Position numbers and translations under genes: made by a program. This document shows positions 22,800 through 30,000 of a stretch of DNA of 30,000 nt, one piece after another. Below the pieces are notes generated by a model. That model searched no databases, was not told the DNA's origin, and was given only the letters and a program-made list of their open reading frames with translations. Each line of letters opens with the position of its first letter. The first letter of the stretch is position 1. The stretch comes from Chrysomallon squamiferum (Eukaryota > Mollusca > Gastropoda > Neomphalida > Peltospiridae): positions 28,045,664 to 28,075,663 of the forward strand of contig CM022679.1 of NCBI GenBank assembly GCA_012295275.1. The letters are read 5' to 3'.

Positions 22800-23075
22800 C
22801 AGTAACCTGAGTCGAGTGACACTTGCACCACCACACAGAGCTGTGCAGTAACCTGAGTCGAGCGACACTTGTACCACCACACAGAGCTGTGCAGTAACCT
22901 GAGTCGAGCGACACTTGTACCACCACACAGAGCTGTGCAGTAACCTGAGTCGAGCGACACTTGTACCACCACACAGAGCTGTGCAGTAACCTGAGTCGAG
23001 CGACACTTGTACCACCACACAGAGCTGTGCAGTAACCTGAGTCGAGTGACACTTGTACCACCACACAGAGCTGTG
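22800..23075. repeat. 46-bp tandem repeat, six exact-length copies
   Basis: Units start CAGTAACCTGAGTCGAGYGA and run 46 bp: 22800, 22846, 22892, 22938, 22984 and 23030. Copies 2-5 share GCGAC, while the outer copies 1 and 6 share GTGAC. There are no spacers. The minus strand is open in all three frames, each reading the same peptide pieces in turn. Confidence 0.97.
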
Positions 23076-23298
23076 CAGTGAAAAGAAGAGAAACGTGGAG
23101 AGATTGTCAGAGTAATTATCAGTGTCAGGTTAACACTGACTGAGAATCAATCACGACAAACACACGCATCTCGCTGAGAGGATAAAACGAGAAAATTACC
23201 TTCTTCCAGAGAGTCACGAACTTGTCTGAGTAAAATAATACCAAAGTGTTTCCAGCCAGATCTTTACATCTCTTTTCTCTGCCTCCGTCTCTCTCTCT

Positions 23299-23299
<1 letters not shown>

Positions 23300-23339
<40 letters not shown>

Positions 23340-23395
23340 TATATATCTATGTATGTATGTATGTATGTATGTTTCTATGAATGTGTGTGTATATT
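23300..23395. repeat. (CA)n + (GTAT)n microsatellite
   Basis: About 17 CA units (23300-23334) followed by TATG repeats to about 23370. Confidence 0.95.
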
Positions 23396-23690
23396 TGTTT
23401 ATTCGGTCAATTACAACAGCATGTATGGAAAGTGTTTCAGGTTGTAGTAATTAACAGAAAGTTTACAGTTGACACAGAAAATATGATTGATTGACTGTCT
23501 GTATTTTCTATTTCTGTTGTAATGAACCGTGTGTATGTAGGTCACACAGAAAGATGTTTCGTGAACGACATACTTACATAAGTTTATATACGTATACGAA
23601 ACAATGTGTATGTAGGTTTTGATTAATTATAATCGAAACAGTGATACTGAAGAAAAAGTCAGTGAAACACAGATAAATAAATACAGAGAA
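23396..23690. other. Unassigned sequence
   Basis: No repeat or gene signal stands out. Confidence 0.4.
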
Positions 23691-23850
23691 CGATAGTAGT
23701 ATAGATCGACAGAACGATAGACAGACAGACAGATAGACAGATAGACAGACAGACAGACAGACAGAGACGGACGGATGGATGGACGGATAGATTAGTATGC
23801 AGACGGACATATAGACATATAGATAGATGTATGTTGGTATGTGGGTGTAT
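23690..23850. repeat. Degenerate (GACA/GATA/GGAC)n array
   Basis: Tetranucleotide-phased GACA, GATA, GGAT and GGAC units, purest at 23718-23765. Confidence 0.85.
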
Positions 23851-24034
23851 GCAATAAATATTCATTCAAATAGACAAGACAGGCAAATTTACACACAGAC
23901 ATAAAACTTAATAATACAGTGAGAAATGAATTTGATTTTCTTTGATTGTTTGTATTTCCTTCTATACTTAGTTGTTGTTTGTTGTTTGTTTGATTTTTGG
24001 GGGTTTGTTCAGGTGTTTTTTGTTGTTGCTGATT

Positions 24035-24040
24035 TTATAT

Positions 24041-24071
<31 letters not shown>

Positions 24072-24074
24072 TTT
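24035..24074. repeat. (TTTA)n microsatellite
   Basis: About ten TTTA units. Confidence 0.95.
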
Positions 24075-24470
24075 TGGTTTCTTTATTTTCTTCTAATTCT
24101 TTCATTCGTTTTCTCGTCGCGTTATTTCACTAAAATGCAGAAACAAAATTTGGCAGACTCATCAAAGAGTTTCTAAAATCGTAACAACTAATACAACATC
24201 AGTTTCTTTAGAAAACCAGACTCGAGTGTTTGTACATTAAACAGAACAGGTAAAAGAAACGTACATTAAACACTCTTACACAAACTTTCATCCATGAATA
24301 CAAAACTACAAACACTGCAATAAAATGATTAAAATAAAGTAAATAAGAAATCATCTATTTATAATGAACTAGTCAAAATAACAGTTCTCACAGCTGTACT
24401 AAAGACAAGCAATGTATGTTAGTAGAGTGGCAGTCCTCCTATCAGTACTATTTATAGGTTTAAATATTAT
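24075..24470. other. Unassigned AT-rich sequence
   Basis: Nothing recognised on either strand. Confidence 0.5.
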
Positions 24471-24471
24471 G

Positions 24472-24525
<54 letters not shown>

Positions 24526-24566
24526 TTATTTTTTTTTTATTTTTTTTATTTTTTTTTTTTTTTTTC
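24471..24566. repeat. (ATT)n followed by T-rich tract
   Basis: About 18 ATT units and then about 45 bp of nearly pure T. Confidence 0.95.
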
Positions 24567-25145
24567 AGTATTTTGTCAGTAAACTGGGGTATAATGAACA
24601 CAGTGAAGTGTTATCAAACAGAAGATATAAAAGACATTTATACGTTTACAGTTTACGTAAAGAAAGCCAGACCGCGGTGTTTGAACTGGCAAGTAACACA
24701 TGTTCATCCTTCTGCTTTGATCAGCTACCACACAGATTCACAGCTATAAAACAATGAACAACACAAACTGCTCAGTTTAGTAAATACTTAGTCAAAATGT
24801 TATTTTTGCTGTCTGTCTGTGTGAGATGCAGAGCCAGAATATTAAGAAAGAAGAGAGAGAAAGGAGAGGAGAGAGAGAAGAGGACAAAACAAAGACAAAG
24901 AAAATGAAAATATTCGGATAGAAAGAAAGATGAATGCAGAAATGAAGTAGCAGAAAATATTAACTGAAAGTAAGAAGAAATTGGACATTTTGAAAAAAAA
25001 TAATACTAACTAGTGAAATTAACAAAAGAAATAAAGCTAATACTAAAACTGTATTTACAAATATGAAGGTTGACATCTATTTCAAACTAAGAACAGCAAA
25101 CTTGGTAATAACTTGAATATATTTTTTCTGTACATATAACACTAA
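24567..25145. other. Unassigned sequence with a purine-rich patch
   Basis: A GAAAGAGAGGAGA-type patch lies at 24840-24970. No gene signal. Confidence 0.5.
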
Positions 25146-25146
25146 G

Positions 25147-25149
<3 letters not shown>

Positions 25150-25208
<59 letters not shown>

Positions 25209-25315
25209 ACATACATACACAGACACATTCACACATACATATATACACACACAGAGACATACATACATAGATACATACATACATACACAGGCACACACGT
25301 ACACATACAAAACAC
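25150..25315. repeat. (CA)n + (CATA)n microsatellite
   Basis: About 26 CA units, then CATA/CACA mixtures. Confidence 0.95.
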
Positions 25316-25754
25316 CACTAAGTTATTGTACTGACATTCACAAAACAAAGATTCTGATTCAGCTAAGCTCAGTGAATACTTCTGTCATGCACTTCATACA
25401 CAGTTTATACAAACGATATAAATACACGTTAGCAATCCTCAGCACGTGTTTTATGATAAATGTAGACGTGGACAGTTTTTGGCAACTTTCCAAACAGACA
25501 CATTTTTCAAACCAGCTTATCGTGGGCCTAGACTTTGACTTCCCTGAAATTTGTTTTTATAACTGAACAAGAGATAAACAAAAACTGAACTGCAAAACGA
25601 AATCACTAAAGCCATATTTAATAAACAATTAAGTCCACTCTCAGTTTAAAGTTATCGTCTTAACGAGTCTGAGAAGATAATTTAAAATGTTGAAGCATAC
25701 AAAATAGTATCTGTATCTGAAAACGAAACAATCGAAACCAGCTTTAATGTTTTA
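25316..25754. other. Unassigned sequence
   Basis: A 64-codon frame (25372-25566, plus) has mixed composition, but there is no domain or splice support. Confidence 0.4.
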
Positions 25755-25963
25755 AATATACACATACTACATATATGCATATATACATATATACATACAT
25801 ACGTACATACAAACATACATACGTACATACATACATAAATACATACATGCTTACATATATATATATATACACACACACACTCATATATATATACATATAC
25901 ACTTTGACACATACACACAAACACACACACATACATACACGCACGCACGCACACACACAGACT
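25755..25963. repeat. (CATA)n, (TA)n, (CA)n compound array
   Basis: CATA/CGTA units, then (TA)n at 25855-25869, (CA)n, and GCAC units near 25940. Confidence 0.95.
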
Positions 25964-26505
25964 TTCGAAGAGAGATATAATTAGTTATGAAGGGAAGGGA
26001 TTAACTACAAATTACTATTATACAAGAAAGGTCCTTGCCACCTGCTTGTGTCTATTAAATTCGCCACTGAAATAGTTGCACTAAGCGTGTACATCTGGAA
26101 GTTATCAAAACATGACAGTCTAACTGAGGAATTTAATAAGAAAGCAGACATTTCAGTGACAAATATAGAAAGATGAATTACGTTTCTGTAGCCGATGATT
26201 GCACTGAAAATAACTGATTCTGCCTGCCGAGATATTTCTGGACAAAAGGTTTATTATTAATTTGTAAATCTCGTGAAGAAGCTTTTGTTTCCGAGAAAGA
26301 ATACAAAAAATTACAGATAACGAGAAAAATACAAAGAAAGATAAATACGAATAAAACCGAAAGAAAGAAATTTCGACTGTTTTAGTAGAAAAAAAGAAAG
26401 AAAGAAGAAAGAAAGACAGTGTGATGAAAAAAAATGAGAGGAAAATAGAAGTTACCCAGTCAGTTATGTAATAATATATAATTTAATTTATATTTAATTT
26501 TCTAA
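25964..26505. other. Unassigned AT-rich sequence
   Basis: A GAAA-rich patch lies at 26330-26420. No coding or RNA signal. Confidence 0.5.
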
Positions 26506-26506
26506 A

Positions 26507-26507
<1 letters not shown>

Positions 26508-26549
<42 letters not shown>
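26508..26549. repeat. (ATT)n microsatellite
   Basis: About 14 ATT units. Confidence 0.95.
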
Positions 26550-27245
26550 GCATTTTGTTCTGTTTATTTTTTGGCAGCATGGCATAATACCTTATTATTT
26601 TACACAAAATTCATTGTAAAAGAAAAAAGTATTTCATAGTCATGAAGAAAACTGCCATCTTTTTTAAATCAATTCTCAGATTGTTTTGTTGTTAACACGC
26701 ACGAGATGCATTGTTTATCCTGGATCTGTGTCGTGTCCAGCCTCTGACAGTAACATGTCGCAGTTTCATCAACTCTCAGTTCAAACAACGTCACATCCTG
26801 CACACGTAACAATACCTGTTCACAAACGTTTCATTACCTGTCACCTGTGTTTGTTTTATCAGGTACGTAAACACGTATATTAAAAAATAACAATAGACCG
26901 CCAGTAAATAAAAATATGTATATTAAAAATAGGATATTACAGGATATAACAATAAAATGCTGGGGGCTTTGGTATGAAATTAAATTTTAATATTAAAAGT
27001 TTGTCTATTAATTTTCCCATAAAAATAAATAATGAAGTAACAAAGTGTTGATTTTTATTTTTAATATTATTACTGTTGTTGTAGTTTTATTTAGTGGATC
27101 TGTCGTGTACATAAAATGTGTGTCACTATAGTGCTAAGTTAAAACCAAACTGTTTCTAAATAAATACAGAGTGACATCTAGTGTTGTTTCTGATACAAAA
27201 TATTAAGTATGATTACGACACTGATTTTTTATAGAACTTTATATT
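26550..27245. other. Unassigned sequence
   Basis: A GC-richer patch at 26690-26870 is open on the plus strand (65 codons from 26686) and contains TTTGTTTTATCAG/GTACGT, which reads equally well as an acceptor or a donor. No protein family is recognised, so no exon is called. Confidence 0.4.
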
Positions 27246-27308
27246 AACATTACCCCTACCCCTATCTCTAAACCAAACCCTAATCATAATCCTCACCCAA
27301 ACCCTACC
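27246..27308. repeat. Degenerate telomere-like (CCCTAA)n patch
   Basis: Repeated CCCCTA, AAACCCTAA and AAACCCTACCC motifs over about 60 bp. The phase is irregular, so this is an interstitial telomere-like or transposon-borne motif, not a chromosome end. Confidence 0.6.
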
Positions 27309-27960
27309 CGGTTCATAGAGAATGCTTTTCACAGGAATATTTCCAGTCCTACATACTATTCAGTGTATGACGTGTATACAAACATTTCTGAGATTTAATC
27401 TACATTACTGTTTTATATTTATCTTTCAGTAGAGGCTAATAAGTAAGAAATGCCTAAACAGAACAAAATTTCTTTTTTTTTCCCCTTTAAACCATATTAG
27501 TTTTGCGCACAACGGGACGTGGTTTTTCAGTCTTTTATTCTTAATTTAATTATCACAGTTTTTACTTTTCACAATTGTTTCGTTTTGTCAGAGAGAAAAG
27601 TAAACAAGCGAGGCAGATGAAGAGGAAGGGCAGGTCTAGCCTGGGATTGGTTTTCATGTAATAACAGCGAGTCACGCAGGCTGAGACAACATACAAGAAT
27701 GAAGTAATTACACAAACAAGGGCCGCGTTTCTTACCATCCCGTAAAGATTATTACAGAGCATTTATCTCAACAGTTCCACACATTAAAAACAGGAAACGT
27801 ACCTCGTGTACCTCCCCACCTGTTGTCATGTAAACAGTCCTAGAATAAATAAAACCAAATAATAAAAAAAGAAATGAACAGATAAATAAAGAAAGAGAGA
27901 AAATCAAATATAGGTAGGCAGAAATGCAATTAATGTGACTAAAGAACGTAAATCATATAA
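27309..27960. other. Unassigned sequence with weak minus-strand exon-like signals
   Basis: On the minus strand TTTATTTATTCTAG precedes 27839 and CACGAG/GTACGT follows 27803, framing a possible 37-nt exon. A further donor-like ATG/GTAAGA lies near 27736. Neither has coding support. Confidence 0.3.
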
Positions 27961-27961
27961 A

Positions 27962-28224
27962 AACACATACATACATATATACATACACACACATTCGTAT
28001 ATACATACATACATACATACATATATGTATACATACATACATATATACACGTATACATACATACATATATACACACAAACATACATACATACATACATAT
28101 ACACACACATACATACATACACACATACATACATACATACATACATACACACATACATACATACATACACATACATACATACATACACAAATACATACAC
28201 ATACATACATACACACATACACAA
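27962..28224. repeat. (CATA)n array, about 260 bp
   Basis: CATACATACATA with CACA and TATA variants. Long YM/CV frames on both strands are artefacts. Confidence 0.97.
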
Positions 28225-28535
28225 AGAAATCTGACATAAACAAAGATAATTTGTGATAATCAGTTCAGTTCAGTAACTGAGGGTGACACTGACTGTGTAA
28301 GTGATTTTCACGTAACAGTTAATACAAAACTCAATCAGTTACGTTTGTTTAATAGACACAGGCTGTGGCTTAGTGGAAGCAAATGTTTTGTATTTCTAAC
28401 AAATTCTTTACAGGTGTGCTATACCTTTAGCACACGAAAGCATTTACCTGTGATTTGTTATTTTGTTGTTGTTTTGTTTGTTTATTTGTTGTTTATTTAT
28501 TTGTTCGTTTTGGGAGGATTTTTTCTTTTTTTCTT
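28225..28535. other. Unassigned sequence
   Basis: Short direct repeats CAGTTCAGTTCAGT near 28261 and GTTT-rich sequence from 28465. No gene signal. Confidence 0.4.
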
Positions 28536-28536
28536 T

Positions 28537-28590
28537 ATTTTATTTTATTTTATTTGTTTATTTATTTATTTATTTATTTATTTATTTTTT
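28537..28590. repeat. (TTTTA)n(TTTA)n microsatellite
   Basis: TTTTA units followed by TTTA units. Confidence 0.95.
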
Positions 28591-28985
28591 GTCCTAGGGT
28601 TTTGTTTGCTTTTTAAAAAGTTCCTTAATTATTACAAAATAATAAGTAATTATACAAATACCAGTACTTTTAAATCTATTCGTATTTTCGGATTTTAATA
28701 ACTATCTTGATTATATTTGTACTTTGTGATCTATTATTTTTGTTATTTATTTTTACTTTTTGTTTGTTATTATAATTATTTAATACCTTTATTTATTTAT
28801 TTATTTATTTTGGATTAAATTACTTATGTTTTTCTTTAAAAAAAAATTCATTTGTTTGCTGGTTGTTGTTTGTTTTTATTTGTTTGTTCGTTTGTTTTGT
28901 TTTTCGTTTTTATTATTATTGTTGGTTGTTTCTGTTTCTTCTTCTTTATTCTCATTATCACAAACATCTCGAAATCTAGAAAACT
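28591..28985. other. T-rich low-complexity sequence
   Basis: TTTG, TTTA and TTTC mixtures with a TTTA run at 28788-28810. No gene. Confidence 0.6.
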
Positions 28986-28987
28986 AG

Positions 28988-29043
28988 AAATATATATATA
29001 AAACAATGTGTCTGACGTCAACGTGACGTGGATCTTACGTCAT
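28988..29043 (-). promoter_or_regulatory. CRE-like cluster beside a TATA-like run
   Basis: Palindromic TGACGTCA at 29013-29020, TGACGTGG at 29024-29031 and TTACGTCAT at 29035-29043 lie within 31 bp, next to TATATATATATA at 28990-29001. For a minus-strand promoter the order would be CREs, then TATA. The motifs are seen; promoter function is inference. Confidence 0.25.
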
Positions 29044-29427
29044 AATGTACTAGAAATAAAACCACTTACCTAAACTCTTAGTTACGGAAACAAAACCCTT
29101 CAATTTACGTGTTTTAGTGAAAGCAAAGTATGAAGTGTTGAAACGAACATACTTCATTCTAGTGATCAGTTACCGTTCTTTGAAACACAAACTGCTTAAA
29201 ACAAATGAATACAGACACACTGTTAACTTATAATAGAAAAAGAAATATGTATATACAGTTGTTTAAATATTCGTTTTCTTATTATATTTCTAAGTTACTG
29301 AGTTCCAGAAAGAAAACTGAAGATATTTCAATGTTATATTTTAATCTGTCGCTCTATAACGTCCAAAATAATCTCGAAGCGAAAAGGTACGTTTTTCTCA
29401 CAGAAATGAGTTTCAACAACAACCATG
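29044..29427. other. Unassigned AT-rich sequence
   Basis: Holds a strong but isolated minus-strand donor-like TTTAG/GTAAGTGG near 29070. No acceptor or coding partner is recognised. Confidence 0.4.
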
Positions 29428-29679
29428 TTTTACACTTGTTATTTGCATCTGTACTAAGCTTTTCATTATCTAAATATGTTTATCACTTGTTATTTGCATC
29501 TGTACTAAGCTTTTCATTATCTAAATATGTTTTACATTTGTTATTTGCATCTGTACTAAGCTTTTCATTATCTAAATATGTTTTACACTTGTTATTTGCA
29601 TCTGTACTAAGCTTTTCATTATCTAAATCTGCTTTACACTTGTTATTTATCTGCACTAAGCGTTTCTTTATCTAAATAG
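29428..29679. repeat. 51-bp minisatellite, five copies, with octamer motif
   Basis: The unit reads TTACACTTGTTATTTGCATC, then TGTACTAAGCTTTTCATTATCTAAATATGTT. ATTTGCAT recurs at 29441, 29492, 29543 and 29594, exactly 51 bp apart. The fifth copy has lost GCA and diverges. As 51 is a multiple of three, a 156-codon plus-strand frame (29205-29675) runs through it as 17-residue repeats (HLLFASVLSFSLSKYV). The upstream half of that frame has no recognisable domain, so a gene is not called. Confidence 0.95.
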
Positions 29680-29731
29680 TTTTCTCACTGGTGTCAAGGA
29701 TTTACGTATTTTTTACGTACTTAATACAAGT

Positions 29732-30000
29732 GATCTACAACAACAGTGCTGTCATTCAAATAAAATTAAAAAAATAACTAGGAGTATGACAAGAATAAGA
29801 AATGTACAGGATGAGGATAATGTTGCGTCAGAGGGATGTCACATGATGTTCGAGGGATATCACGAGATGTCAGAGGGATGTCACGTGATGTCAGAAGGAT
29901 GTCACGTGATGTCAGATCTACAACAACAGTGCTGTCATACAAATAAAATTAGAAAAATAACTAGGAGTATGAGGGATATCACGAGATGTCAGAGGGATGT
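29732..30000. repeat. 21-bp repeat (GTCAGAGGGATGTCACGTGAT) inside a 183-bp higher-order unit, cut by window edge
   Basis: A 58-bp segment starting GATCTACAACAACAGTGCTG occurs at 29732-29789 and 29915-29972 with two mismatches. Between them are four exact-length 21-bp units (29827, 29848, 29869, 29890). The 21-bp series restarts directly after the second 58-bp copy and runs past 30000. Confidence 0.93.

Noticed and set aside
27246-27308. Chromosome end or true telomere
   Set aside because: Repeats are irregular and flanked on both sides by ordinary sequence.
29205-29675. 156-codon plus-strand ORF
   Set aside because: The second half is the 51-bp minisatellite and the first half has AT-driven composition with no motif.

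Overview
This window looks like a metazoan nuclear genome, most likely a lophotrochozoan and probably a mollusc. That taxon is an inference from an invertebrate-type neuropeptide receptor exon with spliceosomal signals, an AT-rich background and a very heavy load of di-, tri- and tetranucleotide microsatellites. Nothing bacterial or phage-like is visible. The species cannot be named from the sequence.

One gene is well supported. On the minus strand, 3343..2401 is an exon of a class A (rhodopsin-like) G-protein-coupled receptor. It has a strong 3' splice site, 127 nt of 5' UTR with an 18-codon upstream ORF, the main ATG at 3216, an N-glycosylation-rich repeat N-terminus, TM1 to TM5, and a consensus 5' splice site after codon 272. 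TM6, TM7 and the C-tail must lie on exon(s) beyond the left edge. The upstream exon(s) lie to the right; a candidate first exon is at about 20945..20843. If that is correct, most of the window is one long, repeat-filled intron.

The rest is repeats and unassigned AT-rich DNA. Left part (1-4.1 kb): a 25-bp minisatellite, a GA tract, the (TG)n/(AAAC/AAAT)n block right after the receptor donor, and trinucleotide and GATA arrays. Middle (6.4-19 kb): TTTA/TTA, CA, CT and trinucleotide arrays; a diverged ~82-bp repeat (10.7-11.0 kb); a 33-bp minisatellite (12.2-13.0 kb); a nested 5/10/40-bp satellite (13.4-14.4 kb); a transposon patch with a tRNA-like SINE head and inverted-repeat DNA transposon remnants (15.1-16.2 kb); and a ~480-bp GA-rich block (18.47-18.95 kb). 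Right part (19.8-30 kb): TTA, CA, TATG and TAG/TTG arrays, six copies of a 46-bp repeat (22.8 kb), a telomere-like patch (27.25 kb), a CATA array (28 kb), a 51-bp minisatellite whose copies carry the octamer ATTTGCAT (29.4 kb), and a 21-bp repeat with a 183-bp higher-order period running off the right edge.

Nearly all longer open frames outside the receptor are translations of these arrays and are not annotated as genes. No new multi-gene system is visible. The points most worth following are the repeat-built receptor ectodomain, the uORF, the stop-free intronic repeat beside the donor, and several apparently undescribed satellites and a DNA-transposon family.
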